The translations under genes were made by a program, and so were the position numbers. Under the pieces are notes generated by a model. That model had not been told where the DNA came from. It ran no database searches and saw only the letters and a program-made list of their open reading frames with translations. Shown one piece after another: positions 31,084 through 39,715 of a stretch of DNA of 64,000 bases (its first letter is position 1; every line of letters begins with the position of its first letter). The stretch is from Pandoraea faecigallinarum. Its GTDB lineage: Bacteria > Pseudomonadota > Gammaproteobacteria > Burkholderiales > Burkholderiaceae. The stretch is taken from assembly GCF_001029105.3 (NCBI RefSeq), contig NZ_CP011807.3, positions 434,001-498,000 of the forward strand. Direction: 5' to 3'.

Positions 31084-31944
31084 ATGACCGTCGCTTCCCC
31101 ATCACGCACCGATCATCTGCCCTGCCCCTATCCGTCGACATTCTGGCGCGATCCGGCCCTTCCGTTTCTCGAAGCCCGCGAGGTGCTCGACGGCCGACGG
31201 GTCTGCTACGCGCGGCACAGCCACGAGACGTTTTCCATCGGCGCGGTGACGGGCGGACGCAGCACCTATCTCAATGGGGGCGCGCGGGAGACGGTCGGGC
31301 GCGGCAGTGTCGTCGTGATGAACCCGGATGCCGTGCACGCCTGCAACCCCATCGGCGGCGACGCATGGGCGTATCGCATGCTGTTCGTCGACACGGCGTG
31401 GCTCGGGAGCCTGCAACGCGAGCTGGGGTTTGGGGACGGGCAGGATCTGCATCTGTTCGATCCGTTGTCGTCGACCGATGCGACGCTGTACGAAGGCCTC
31501 AATCGGTTGTACGACGTTTGCACCGATGCGTCGCGCGAGGTGTTGGAGCGAGAGAGTGTCGTGCAGCAGTTCTTCATCGACGTGCACGAGCGCCTCAATC
31601 CCGCGCCCAGGCCAATGCGCGACGACTCGCACAAACTGCACCGCGCGGCGGATTTCATTCGTGCACACTGCTGCGAGGCGCTGACGCTCGCGCAGATTTG
31701 TGACGCTGCGGGGCTGTCGGCGTCGTATCTTACACGGGCGTTTCGTGCACGGTTCGGCCTCACGCCGCATGCGTTTCTGATGAATCGGCGAATTCAGTAT
31801 GCGCGCTCGCGCCTGCGTCGCGGCCATGCGATTGCGGAGGTCGCGCTCGATGCCGGCTTCGCCGACCAGGCGCACTTCCAGCGGACCTTCAAGCAACTGC
31901 TTGCGGCCACGCCGGGGCATTATCGCGAGGCGCGCGCGGCCTGA
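31084..31944 (+). CDS. AraC-family regulator
   Basis: 286 residues. N-terminal cupin-like sensor (YARHSHETFSIGAVTGGRSTYLNGG, NPDAVHACNP) and C-terminal double helix-turn-helix: LTLAQICDAAGLSASYLTRAFRARFGLTPHAFLMNRRI and AIAEVALDAGFADQAHFQRTFKQLLAATPGHYR. This subclass (cupin plus AraC) is frequently found beside LysE-type exporters, which is the case here (convergent). Start at 31084 with no strong ribosome site. Likely senses an amino acid or small amine. Confidence 0.9.
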   Translation: MTVASPSRTDHLPCPYPSTFWRDPALPFLEAREVLDGRRVCYARHSHETFSIGAVTGGRSTYLNGGARETVGRGSVVVMNPDAVHACNPIGGDAWAYRMLFVDTAWLGSLQRELGFGDGQDLHLFDPLSSTDATLYEGLNRLYDVCTDASREVLERESVVQQFFIDVHERLNPAPRPMRDDSHKLHRAADFIRAHCCEALTLAQICDAAGLSASYLTRAFRARFGLTPHAFLMNRRIQYARSRLRRGHAIAEVALDAGFADQAHFQRTFKQLLAATPGHYREARAA

Positions 31945-31952
31945 GCCGATTC

Positions 31953-31992
31953 AGCGGACTTCAGTGGACGCTAGTGGACCTTAGCGGACTCA
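31953..31992. repeat. Four 10-bp phased AGYGGAC repeats
   Basis: AGCGGACTTC, AGTGGACGCT, AGTGGACCTT, AGCGGACTCA in direct succession, each beginning AGYGGAC. They lie 8 bp after the araC-type gene, in the 137-bp spacer to the convergent LysE gene. Confidence 0.75.
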
Positions 31993-32081
31993 GCGTCGCC
32001 TACTGCGCGAATCGCGTGAGCTGCCATCCGGCGTCGTACGGCGGCGAGCAAGCGCCCTACGCGGCATGCCGCACGAATCGG

Positions 32082-32696
32082 TTATCCCCCCACCACCAGA
32101 TACACCGCGCTACCCGCCAACAGCGCGGCCATCCCACGATTCAGATACCGCACGCGCGCCGGGTTGCCCAGATGCTGCCGCAACATCGCGCCCGCGGCGG
32201 CCCAGCATCCGACCGATAACCAGCACACGGCGAAGTAGATCGCCGCGAATTGCCAGATGCGCGCCGGGTCGCCGCCGGTGTATGCGCCCATGCCCGCCAG
32301 TGCGGCGAGCCAAGCCTTGGGGTTAAGCCATTGCATCACCGCCCCATGCAACATCGTGGGGCCGCGTTGCGAGCCGGGACTAGCCATGTCCCGGGGATAT
32401 CCGGCCGTGCCAAGTTCGCCGTCGTCGACGGCCAGCCTGTACGCCATGTACAGCAGAAACGCCACGCCGAACCACTGAATTAGCTGCATCAGCACGGGCA
32501 TGCGTTGCAGCAGCTCGTAGACACCGAAGCCCACGGCGACGAGCAAGACGACGAAGCCGATCGTCGCTCCTGTCACGTGGCGCAGGCTCGGCACGAGGCC
32601 ATAGCGGGCGCCGGAGCCGAGCGCCACGACGTTGACCGGGCCGGGGGTGATGGAAGCGGCCAGCGCGAATGCGGCCATCGAGTAAAAAATCGTCAT
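32082..32696 (-). CDS. LysE/RhtB-family amino acid exporter
   Basis: 204 residues with six hydrophobic segments. FALAASITPGPVNVVALGSGARYG is the family signature in segment 1-2, and MQWLNPKAWLAALAGMGAYTGG the conserved second-half loop. Exports amino acids or analogues to relieve toxicity. Start at 32696. Convergent with the AraC regulator; export substrate unknown. Confidence 0.9.
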   Translation of the reverse strand: MTIFYSMAAFALAASITPGPVNVVALGSGARYGLVPSLRHVTGATIGFVVLLVAVGFGVYELLQRMPVLMQLIQWFGVAFLLYMAYRLAVDDGELGTAGYPRDMASPGSQRGPTMLHGAVMQWLNPKAWLAALAGMGAYTGGDPARIWQFAAIYFAVCWLSVGCWAAAGAMLRQHLGNPARVRYLNRGMAALLAGSAVYLVVGG

Positions 32697-32821
32697 CGGA
32701 ATCCTCGTTGCGGGCACCGCGGCAGCGTTGCCACGAGTGCGAGGTTCCGACTTTAGGTGAGCGGGTGGACCGCGTATTGAAGAAAACTGCCCTCGCGCGA
32801 TGCCGCCGGAGTCGTCCGGCC

Positions 32822-33283
32822 CTAGAGGAACAGTCGATGGCGCAGCCAACGTATCAAGCGTCCCAGAAACGGCACCTTCAGATAGAGGTCTTCGGTGGCG
32901 TCCCAATAGTCGCGTTGATACGCGATGCGCCCATCCACGGCAAGACGCAGGTGCGACGCGCCATGAATGACCTGCTCGTCGTCGAGCCAGCGCTTCGTGT
33001 GGAAGTAGAGATTCCAGACGAGTAACGCCTGATTGTGCTGCAACAGTTGAGCGGTCACTTCGATGCGCGGTACTTCGAGACGCTCGAACAGCCGCGTGAG
33101 CAGCCCGGCGACTTCGGCGGCGCTGCGCACTTCGTGAAGCGGCGTCTTCACATAGACGTTCGGCGTGTAGAACTCCCCGAGATTGCCGATGCTCTGGCGC
33201 GTCAGGGTCTCGAAGTAGTACGTGAGGCGCGTTATTGCAGCCGTGTGGTCGATGTCCATAGGTCCATGGGCACGCGAGTCCAT
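32822..33283 (-). CDS. NTF2-like (SnoaL/nuclear transport factor 2) protein
   Basis: 153 residues. An alpha+beta NTF2-like fold: ITRLTYYFETLTRQSIGNLGEFYTPNVYVKTPLHEVRSAAEV at the start, strands LLVWNLYFHTKR and GASHLRLAVDGRIAYQRDYWDATEDLYLKVP at the end. This subgroup is typically encoded beside the chalcone-isomerase-like gene, as here (7-bp gap, same strand). Start at 33283 (MDSRAHG); an ATG at 33259 is an alternative with no better ribosome site. Function unknown. Confidence 0.78.
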   Translation of the reverse strand: MDSRAHGPMDIDHTAAITRLTYYFETLTRQSIGNLGEFYTPNVYVKTPLHEVRSAAEVAGLLTRLFERLEVPRIEVTAQLLQHNQALLVWNLYFHTKRWLDDEQVIHGASHLRLAVDGRIAYQRDYWDATEDLYLKVPFLGRLIRWLRHRLFL

Positions 33284-33290
33284 GTGCGGG

Positions 33291-33923
33291 TCAGTGCGCG
33301 TCGCTGATCAGTTCTGCGCGCAGGTCGGGGGCACTTGTGCGCGGGTCCAGCCAGATGGCGAAGAAGGCTCGACCGAAGGCGTCGCCTGCGATCTGACCGA
33401 TGAGCTTGCCGTCCGAGAAGAAGCGTGTGCCGTCGCCCGGTCGGAAGACGCCCGTCAGGTGCTGTCCCGCCGAGACGTCAGGCAGGATCCGGGCGAGTTC
33501 GTCGGCCCAGCGCTGCCGCTCGGCGTCGGTCCCCACTTGCAGTTTGCTCATTTCGATCAGACTGCGCTGCACGAGCGTGCGCGATTTGAAGCTGCGCGCG
33601 TAACGCACGTCGAGAACGAGGGGGTGGGTGCTCCAGTTCGCGCCGACGCGATCGGCGCCGGAAAAGAGCGCTGCGTCATAAAGGTGAAAGCCCAAACGCG
33701 AGAACGATCCGTGACCGACCAGATGGACGGCGGGGGCCTCCTGCGAGGCCAGTTGGCCGGCGTCGAACGCCTGTACGCCGGGGGCCGTCGCCACCGCCAT
33801 CAAAAAACAGGCGGCGCGCAGCCATAGGGCAAAGGCGGGACGAAATGCCTGGTGTGCGCGGCACGCCCGATTTGTCTGATTCGTCCGGTTTGTCCGGTTT
33901 GCCCGATGTGCTCGAAGTGCCAT
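33291..33923 (-). CDS. Chalcone isomerase-like exported protein
   Basis: 210 residues. A basic N terminus of Asn-Arg-Thr repeats, a hydrophobic signal segment ending in VQAF, then the chalcone-isomerase-like domain (HLVGHGSFSRLGFHLYDAALFSG, LDVRYARSFKSRTLVQRSLIEM, FSDGKLIGQIAGDAFGRAFFAIWLD). Bacterial members are periplasmic and uncharacterised; true isomerase activity is unlikely. Start at 33923, with AAGGAG seven bases upstream. Operon with the NTF2-like gene. Confidence 0.82.
   Translation of the reverse strand: MALRAHRANRTNRTNQTNRACRAHQAFRPAFALWLRAACFLMAVATAPGVQAFDAGQLASQEAPAVHLVGHGSFSRLGFHLYDAALFSGADRVGANWSTHPLVLDVRYARSFKSRTLVQRSLIEMSKLQVGTDAERQRWADELARILPDVSAGQHLTGVFRPGDGTRFFSDGKLIGQIAGDAFGRAFFAIWLDPRTSAPDLRAELISDAH
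33871..33906. repeat. Four imperfect 9-bp repeats in chalcone-isomerase-like gene
   Basis: TTTGTCTGA, TTCGTCCGG, TTTGTCCGG, TTTGCCCGA head to tail; on the minus strand they code for the Asn-Arg/Gln-Thr repeat that extends the signal-peptide n-region. Confidence 0.8.
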
Positions 33924-34597
33924 GCTCGGCTCCTTATCTCTCAAGGATCCAGTCGAGTCGGTAGGCCCATTGGCGGCGTTCGGCCCGTTCTGCCGAGACG
34001 TCTGCCCGTCATACATGTTGCGTAATTGCGACTGAGAACTATCCTCAAAGCGGTGGCACCCCACCGTCTGGGCTGTCGCGAGGCCGGAACGATTGTTTTC
34101 AGCGTAGACCATCGGCGCGGCACGTGCACGCCCATGGAACAAGGACATACCCTGACACGCCGGCGTCACATGCCCGTCGCATCGTCTTGCGCGACGAACC
34201 ATCGGCAGGGGCGGGCACTCTCCACGGTGCGAATGCTCAACCTCTGCCGCCCCTTGAGCTTAGGCGCTTTGCGTGACAATTTGATGGGGGTCAAAATTAC
34301 GACGCATTACCGTCACGCGAGTGTCAAACGTAACGGTAATGAAGGAGAATTATGTTATGATTCAAGAGTTTGCCCATATTTTAGTAGGGTCGCTCTAAGC
34401 CATATCGCCAGGATGCGGCCAGATCACAGGCGTGAAATCGCCGTCCTCATGCGACGGCAGGGTTCAAGACGTGGAACCGGAACGGCGGGGGCCGACCGTG
34501 ACACGCTCACCGTTTTGTCTGTCGAAATTCGGCGTAAACTTTCACAATACTATCTTGAGTCCTGGTGTAAGGTCTCGCGACCTTGGGGGTAATTGAA
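33924..34597. other. 674-bp divergent intergenic region
   Basis: No credible gene of normal length. It is the divergent regulatory region of the chalcone-isomerase-like and di-iron protein genes. An AT-rich island at ~34285-34400 holds a 9-bp inverted repeat CATTACCGT (34305-34313) / ACGGTAATG (34333-34341), followed by AAGGAG and a possible 13-codon ORF (ATG at 34357, stop TAA 34396-34398). A second AT-rich stretch at ~34515-34560 probably holds the promoter of the downstream gene; no clear consensus. Confidence 0.5.
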
Positions 34598-35479
34598 ATG
34601 ACCGAAATGCTGTATCCCGAACTGTACAAGTCGCTGGAGGCAGTGCGTTGGAACATGGAGAAGGACATTCCGTGGGACAAGTTCGACGCGAGCCAACTCA
34701 CCGACGATCAGGCGCGCACCATCAAGATGAATGCCATCACGGAATGGGCGGCACTGCCGGCCACCGAGATGTTCCTGCGCGATAACCGTGACGACAGCGA
34801 TTTCTCCGCTTTCATGAGCGTCTGGTTCTTCGAAGAACAGAAGCATTCGCTGGTGCTCATGGAGTACCTGCGCCGCTTCCGCCCGGATCTCGTGCCGACC
34901 GAGGCAGAACTCCACGCCGTGCGCTTCCCGTTCGACCCGGCCCCGCCGCTCGAGACGCTGATGCTGCACTTCTGCGGCGAAATTCGCCTGAACCACTGGT
35001 ATCGCCGTGCTGCCGAGTGGCACACGGAGCCGGTCATCAAGCACATCTACGAAGTGATTTCGCGCGACGAAGCCCGTCACGGCGGGGCTTACCTGCGTTA
35101 CATGAAGAAGGCGCTGACGAACTTCGGCGATAACGCACGTGCGGCGTTTGCGAAGATCGGCGTATTGATGGCTGCGGCGCGTCGTACCGAAAAGCCGCTG
35201 CACCCGACGAATCTGCACGTGAATAAGGAACTGTTCCCGAACGACACGGTGCAGTCGCGTCTTCCGGAGCCGGAATGGCTCGAACACTGGCTCGACGAGC
35301 AGATCAAGTTCGACGACAGTTGGGAGAAGAAGGTTGTCGAGCGCATTCTGCACAACATGTCGCTGCTGTTCGAGCGCACGTTCGCCACGGCGCAGGATCT
35401 GAACCGCTATCGCAAGGAAATCACCGTGCGTCTGGCCGCGGTGGCGGCACCGGCATCGGCCGTTGCTGCCTCGGCGTAA
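34598..35479 (+). CDS. Ferritin-like di-iron carboxylate protein
   Basis: 293 residues, all-helical. Metal-ligand motifs of a ferritin-like four-helix di-iron centre are visible: Glu in ITEWAALPATEMFL, ExxH in WFFEEQKHS (near 88-91), and ExxH in ISRDEARHGGAYL (near 158-161), with Glu in FCGEIRLNHWY between. Related to acyl-ACP desaturase-type and AurF-like di-iron proteins, so an oxygenase or desaturase is possible. Start at 34598 (MTEMLYPELYKSLE). Followed by an intrinsic terminator. Confidence 0.8.
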   Translation: MTEMLYPELYKSLEAVRWNMEKDIPWDKFDASQLTDDQARTIKMNAITEWAALPATEMFLRDNRDDSDFSAFMSVWFFEEQKHSLVLMEYLRRFRPDLVPTEAELHAVRFPFDPAPPLETLMLHFCGEIRLNHWYRRAAEWHTEPVIKHIYEVISRDEARHGGAYLRYMKKALTNFGDNARAAFAKIGVLMAAARRTEKPLHPTNLHVNKELFPNDTVQSRLPEPEWLEHWLDEQIKFDDSWEKKVVERILHNMSLLFERTFATAQDLNRYRKEITVRLAAVAAPASAVAASA

Positions 35480-35865
35480 GCCGGGACGCCACGAGGTCGG
35501 CATAGGCTGGCCCGACCGGCGTAGGCCGACGTGGGCAGAAGGTGCGGTATCCGAGAAAGGGGGCTTCGGCCCTCTTTTTCGTTGCCGGAACAAAAACGCG
35601 CATGCCTTCCGCCAGTGTGCGCCGGACGTCCGGGAGACTGCGCACCTTTTGACGGACCGCGGCACCGCGCGATGGCGAGCGCCCTGTCGCACGTTGCGAC
35701 GGCTTGACGGCCATGCCCGCGTTGCCAAAGAGTCGGCGGCCCCGATTTTCGCCAGCATTCCCAGAAACGGTGATGCCGGGATCGCGAGGCGTTAGCCGCG
35801 TCGTGTGACAATAGCGGCCATTAGCGCGCCGGAACCGAACTGCGCGTTCACTTCGATCGATTGCC
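35480..35865. other. Intergenic region, di-iron gene to rfaE2
   Basis: 386 bp. Holds the terminator at 35556-35579; the rest (35580-35865) shows no gene I can support. A GACAAT -10-like box near 35807 may belong to the rfaE2 promoter. Confidence 0.45.
35556..35579 (+). terminator. Intrinsic terminator after di-iron protein gene
   Basis: AAAGGGGGC / GCCCTCTTT (one G-T pair) around a TTCG tetraloop, with TTTTT at the 3' side. Confidence 0.85.
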
Positions 35866-36387
35866 ATGTCATCTTCCCAAGTCATTCCTCAGGCCGATTT
35901 CGAGGCCAAGATTCTTTCTCGCGAGGCGCTGGCCGCACTGGCACCGAGCCTGCCTCGCCCGCTGGTGTTCACCAACGGCGTGTTCGACATTCTGCATCGA
36001 GGTCACGTCACCTATCTGGCGCAGGCGCGCGCACTGGGCGCGTGCCTGGTCGTCGGTGTGAACACCGACGCGTCGGTTCGCACGCTCGGTAAGGGCGACG
36101 ACCGTCCCATCAACAACGAGAACGATCGTGCGGCACTGCTCGCCGCGCTGCAAAGCGTCGATTACGTCGTCACATTCGGTGAGACGACACCCGAGGCGCT
36201 GATCGCTGCCGTACGTCCGGATATTCTCGTCAAGGGCGGCGACTACGACATGGACAAGCTCCCGGAGTCTGCGCTGGTGCGTGGCTGGGGCGGCAAGGCG
36301 CTGGCGATCCCGTTCGAACATCAACGCTCGACGACGTCGCTGCTCAAAAGGTACGGGCCCAATCATGACGCATGTGCCTCTCGTTGA
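35866..36387 (+). CDS. rfaE2: D-glycero-beta-D-manno-heptose 1-phosphate adenylyltransferase
   Basis: 173 residues. LVFTNGVFDILHRGHVTYLAQARALG carries the nucleotidyltransferase HxGH motif (HRGH), and DILVKGGDYDMDKLPES plus TTSLLKRY the C-terminal signature. It corresponds to the adenylyltransferase half of HldE and makes ADP-heptose for the LPS inner core; the kinase half must be elsewhere. No clear ribosome site, start at MSSSQVIPQ. The last 23 bp overlap the asparaginase gene. Confidence 0.93.
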   Translation: MSSSQVIPQADFEAKILSREALAALAPSLPRPLVFTNGVFDILHRGHVTYLAQARALGACLVVGVNTDASVRTLGKGDDRPINNENDRAALLAALQSVDYVVTFGETTPEALIAAVRPDILVKGGDYDMDKLPESALVRGWGGKALAIPFEHQRSTTSLLKRYGPNHDACASR

Positions 36388-37372
36388 AGTCACGCGCGGC
36401 GCGAACGGTGTCGATACGGTTGAGTGCGTGCATTACGGTTCGGTCGCGGTCGTCGACGCGCAAGGGCGCCTCCGATACGCCGCGGGCGATCCTTCGTTCC
36501 TCACGTTCTCGCGCTCCACGCTCAAACCGTTCCAGGCGCTGCCGTTCGTCGAAGGCGACGGCGTTGCCCACTTCGGCCTGACGCAATCGGAACTGGCGCT
36601 GTTGTGCGCCAGCCACTCCGGCGAGTCGTTTCATGTCGACGGTGTCAAGCGTCTACTGAGCAAAGCGGGTTGCGACGAACACCATTTGCAGTGCGGTTGC
36701 CACGTGCCGACGTTCTACTCCGCGACCGGCAAGCGTGCCCCAGCCGACCTGAAGCCGACGCCGTTGCACCATAATTGTTCGGGCAAGCATGCGGGCTTTC
36801 TCGCGTATTGTGTGCAGCATGGTTTGCCCCTCGACAGCTATCTCGATCCGGATCACCCGTTGCAGCGGAGGATTCGTGCGCGTGTGGGCGATGTCGTGGG
36901 CGTTGATGGCGACACATTGCCGCTCGGTATCGACGGTTGCTCCGCACCGAACTATGCGCTGCCGCTCGATAAACTCGCTGCGGCGTACGCCCGCCTGGCC
37001 GCGAGCGACAATGGGGCCTTCTCGACGCTGTTCGCTGCCATGACGCAACAGCCTGAGATGGTTTCCGGCACCGCGCGCAACGATCTGGCGTTCATGCGCA
37101 TGGCGCCGGGCGACTGGGTAGCGAAGATCGGCGCCGACGGTGTGCAAACCATCGGCGTGCGCTGCGCAGGACTCGGCATCGCGATCAAGGTCGTTGACGG
37201 CAACATGCGTGCGCTGTACACGGCGGCAGTGGCGGTACTCAAAGCGCTGGGACTCGTGGATTCGCCCGAAGACACCGGTCTGGCACCGTGGGCCGCGCCG
37301 GTGGTGAAAAACGCGCGTGGCACGCGAACTGGCGTGGTGCGGCCCGTGGTGGAACTGAAGCGGGTTGCCTGA
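36365..37372 (+). CDS. L-asparaginase II family protein (thermolabile, rhizobial type)
   Basis: 335 residues. VEVTRGANGVDTVECVHYGSVAVVDAQG opens the asparaginase II family; further landmarks are FSRSTLKPFQALPFVEGDG, LCASHSGESFHVDGV, HHNCSGKHAGFLAYC, IDGCSAPNYALPL and VSGTARNDL. This type is unrelated to the AnsA/AnsB fold and resembles Rhizobium etli AnsA, with a Ser/Lys/Cys-zinc active site. Hydrolyses Asn to Asp and ammonia. Start at 36365, inside rfaE2 by 23 bp, so translation is probably coupled. Confidence 0.9.
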   Translation: MTHVPLVEVTRGANGVDTVECVHYGSVAVVDAQGRLRYAAGDPSFLTFSRSTLKPFQALPFVEGDGVAHFGLTQSELALLCASHSGESFHVDGVKRLLSKAGCDEHHLQCGCHVPTFYSATGKRAPADLKPTPLHHNCSGKHAGFLAYCVQHGLPLDSYLDPDHPLQRRIRARVGDVVGVDGDTLPLGIDGCSAPNYALPLDKLAAAYARLAASDNGAFSTLFAAMTQQPEMVSGTARNDLAFMRMAPGDWVAKIGADGVQTIGVRCAGLGIAIKVVDGNMRALYTAAVAVLKALGLVDSPEDTGLAPWAAPVVKNARGTRTGVVRPVVELKRVA

Positions 37373-37629
37373 TTGGCATTGAGCGGGAATTGCTGATGTG
37401 GCATCTCGCCGCTTTCATCCAGAAAGATGGCGACTTGCGACAGATGCGCCGGCCGCACCCGTGCCGGACGCCCGAACTTGCTGTGACCGGCGGCCGGAAA
37501 CACGGTGTGGGGCTGCGCGATGATGGCTTCGGCCACTTCCTGATGCCCGCCATCAACGCCCATCATCAACGCCCGCCACCAACCCAAGCCACCAACCAAG
37601 CCGCCAACGCACGCGGTCGACGCACCTCG

Positions 37630-38493
37630 CTAATGCGCGCCGACCGGCGGGCTACCCGCCGGTGCCGGGCACGCCTTCACCAGTTGCACCGACCATTGCT
37701 GCGTGACGACGCCGCGTACCTGCGTCGCCGCATTCGCGTTGATCCCCGCGATGCGATAGACGATTCGGCTCCTGGCGTTCGGCCTCTCGCTCAACTGTGG
37801 TGTGAGACCTTTCTTTTGCGCTGCCGCCATCAGACGCGTGGCACGGTCCTTGTCGTTGAACAGTCCCAGCGACACGACCAGCGTCGAGCCTTCGTCGTTG
37901 ACGAGGAAGTATTCCGTTACACCAGCCGAGCGCAACTGCGCCACTTGCTTGTCCGCGGCTGCTTTGTTCGGCACCGGGTCGAGGTGCACCCAATACCGCT
38001 TGTCCACCGAGATCGACTGTATATCGCCCTGTCCGGCGGGAAGGGCGGCGAGCAGCAGACCACGTGCCTGCTGCGCGTCGGCGGCGGCAAACGGTCCGAC
38101 GTCGAGGCACGTGGATGCCGCAACGGCGGCAGCCGCCTGCGACGCTCCGGCTTCGCCCGACACCGCAGCCGGTGCTGTCGCGGCCATGGCCTGACTTGCC
38201 GCCGCTACCGCTGACGCCGCAGCCGGTGCCGTCGATGCTGTCGATGCCGTCGCATCGCTGTCGCTTGCACTACGTGATGCCTCGGCAGCAGTTGCCGCCG
38301 CACTGGCCGGTAACTGGGTACCGATCTCCGCGCCAGTGAGGCGAACATGCGCCGGGTCGAGCTGTGCCGTGATGCGTGCCGGTTCACGGCCGGTTTCGGG
38401 CAACACGTCACGCCATTTCAGCCAGCCGAGCTGTACTGCCGCCAGCGCCGCGTTTGCCGCGAGAAACATGACGAGCAACAACGCACGCAACAT
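37630..38493 (-). CDS. SPOR-domain-like membrane protein
   Basis: 287 residues. One N-terminal transmembrane helix (MLRALLLVMFLAANAALAAVQLGWL), an Ala/Ser-rich linker (~70 residues), then a SPOR-like domain around CLDVGPFAAADAQQARGLLLAALP and VVSLGLFNDKDRATRLMAAAQKKGL. Start at 38493, one base after the coaX stop, with GGAGGG upstream. It is the last gene of the birA-coaX operon, a conserved neighbourhood in Burkholderiaceae. Function in envelope or division unproven. Confidence 0.8.
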   Translation of the reverse strand: MLRALLLVMFLAANAALAAVQLGWLKWRDVLPETGREPARITAQLDPAHVRLTGAEIGTQLPASAAATAAEASRSASDSDATASTASTAPAAASAVAAASQAMAATAPAAVSGEAGASQAAAAVAASTCLDVGPFAAADAQQARGLLLAALPAGQGDIQSISVDKRYWVHLDPVPNKAAADKQVAQLRSAGVTEYFLVNDEGSTLVVSLGLFNDKDRATRLMAAAQKKGLTPQLSERPNARSRIVYRIAGINANAATQVRGVVTQQWSVQLVKACPAPAGSPPVGAH

Positions 38494-38494
38494 C

Positions 38495-39715
38495 TCAGAT
38501 CCCTCCGCCTGCATGTCCGGCACGGCGCGACGCGCTTACCGGGATATCGGTCGCAGCGGCATCGGGCGACGCGGGCTCGGTGGGACGCAGCGATTCGGTG
38601 GCTCGCAGCGCGACCTCGTAAAGACCCGCCGGTACAAGCTGGTCGTGTTCGGTAAAGGGCAGCGAAAGCGCATGTGCGAGCGCGTGACGCGCGCCGCCCG
38701 ACAGCACGCACCGGACCGCCGCCCCAAGCTGGGCTTCCAGTTGCGCGTGACTGCGCTCGACGAGGCCCGCCTGTGATGCGGCGCAGCCGCGAAGAATCGC
38801 TTCGGTCGTGCTGCGTGCAAAAGCCTGTCCACCGGAGGGCATGGCGGCATCGAGCGCCGGCAACTGAGCCGTGCCCTGAGCGAGCGATTGGAGCATCAGT
38901 GCCGGGCCGGGGGCGATCAGCCCGCCGAGATATTCGCCGTCGCCACGCAACGCTTCCACGGTCGTTGCCGTGCCGAGCGTTACGATCAGTAGATGTTCGC
39001 CTGGCCAGGCCGCGTGCGCGCCGATCAGGCTCGCCCATCGGTCGCTACCGAGTTGCGCCGGTTCCCGGTAGCCGTTGCGCACTCCTGCCCGCGACTCGCT
39101 CGCGCGCAGTACCTGAAGCCAGTCGGCGGAGGCCATGCCCCACAGCGTCTGTAACGTCATTCGCACCGCTTGTTCGGCGGCGTCTCCGGCGACGTTGGTG
39201 AGCCACACGCCAGCCGGTTCGGGACAAATGAATCCATCGTCGCGCCCGGCCTGCCCAAGCGCCAAAGGCACGGTGTTGGGCGCGAAGTGTCTGCTGCCGT
39301 CGCCGGCGGTCACATCGGCGGCGCTGTGGCCTGCGGATGCCCGCGGTGCTTCGCCACGGCCGGAACTCTCAGAACCCTCGGTCCCAGCCGGCCCGGCCGC
39401 CTCAGCCGCCTCAGCTGCCTCAGTGGCCTCAGTGGCCTTAGCGGCCTCAGCCGAACTGAGTGCGGACCATCCGGCGCGAATCTGCGTGGCGAGCGTGCGC
39501 CACTGCGCATGATCCACCGCGCCGCTGGCGAGGAACGACGGCGAGGCGGCGCGCCAGTGGGCAGGGCGCCTCGCCGGTGCCAGCGCCCACTTGATCCGGC
39601 TATTCCCGGCATCGATAAGCAGCCACGGGGCGGCGTTCGCGCCCGTTTCCCCGCCGGTAGCCGTCGCGCCGGTCAATGTGGGCGACGTCGGTGATGTTCG
39701 CCGTGGGGCGGTCAT
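38495..39715 (-). CDS. coaX: Type III pantothenate kinase
   Basis: 406 residues. APWLLIDAGNSRIKWAL (phosphate-binding Asp/Asn), GSDRWASLIGAHAAWP, LLIVTLGTATTVEAL and YLGGLIAPGPALM mark the ASKHA-fold CoaX that phosphorylates pantothenate with no feedback by CoA. It is much longer than the usual ~255 residues: an Ala/Glu/Gly-rich insertion of ~80 residues (88-165) built partly from 9-bp repeats, and a 40-residue tail. Start at 39715 overlaps the birA stop (ATGA), giving translational coupling. Confidence 0.93.
   Translation of the reverse strand: MTAPRRTSPTSPTLTGATATGGETGANAAPWLLIDAGNSRIKWALAPARRPAHWRAASPSFLASGAVDHAQWRTLATQIRAGWSALSSAEAAKATEATEAAEAAEAAGPAGTEGSESSGRGEAPRASAGHSAADVTAGDGSRHFAPNTVPLALGQAGRDDGFICPEPAGVWLTNVAGDAAEQAVRMTLQTLWGMASADWLQVLRASESRAGVRNGYREPAQLGSDRWASLIGAHAAWPGEHLLIVTLGTATTVEALRGDGEYLGGLIAPGPALMLQSLAQGTAQLPALDAAMPSGGQAFARSTTEAILRGCAASQAGLVERSHAQLEAQLGAAVRCVLSGGARHALAHALSLPFTEHDQLVPAGLYEVALRATESLRPTEPASPDAAATDIPVSASRRAGHAGGGI
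39399..39452. repeat. Six 9-bp repeats inside coaX
   Basis: GCCTCAGCC, GCCTCAGCT, GCCTCAGTG, GCCTCAGTG, GCCTTAGCG, GCCTCAGCC in a row, encoding the Ala/Glu/Thr-rich insertion of the pantothenate kinase on the minus strand. Confidence 0.88.

Noticed and set aside
34346..34398. Short ORF of 13 codons after AAGGAG
   Set aside because: Too short to call as a gene without conservation or transcript data; kept only as part of the intergenic description.
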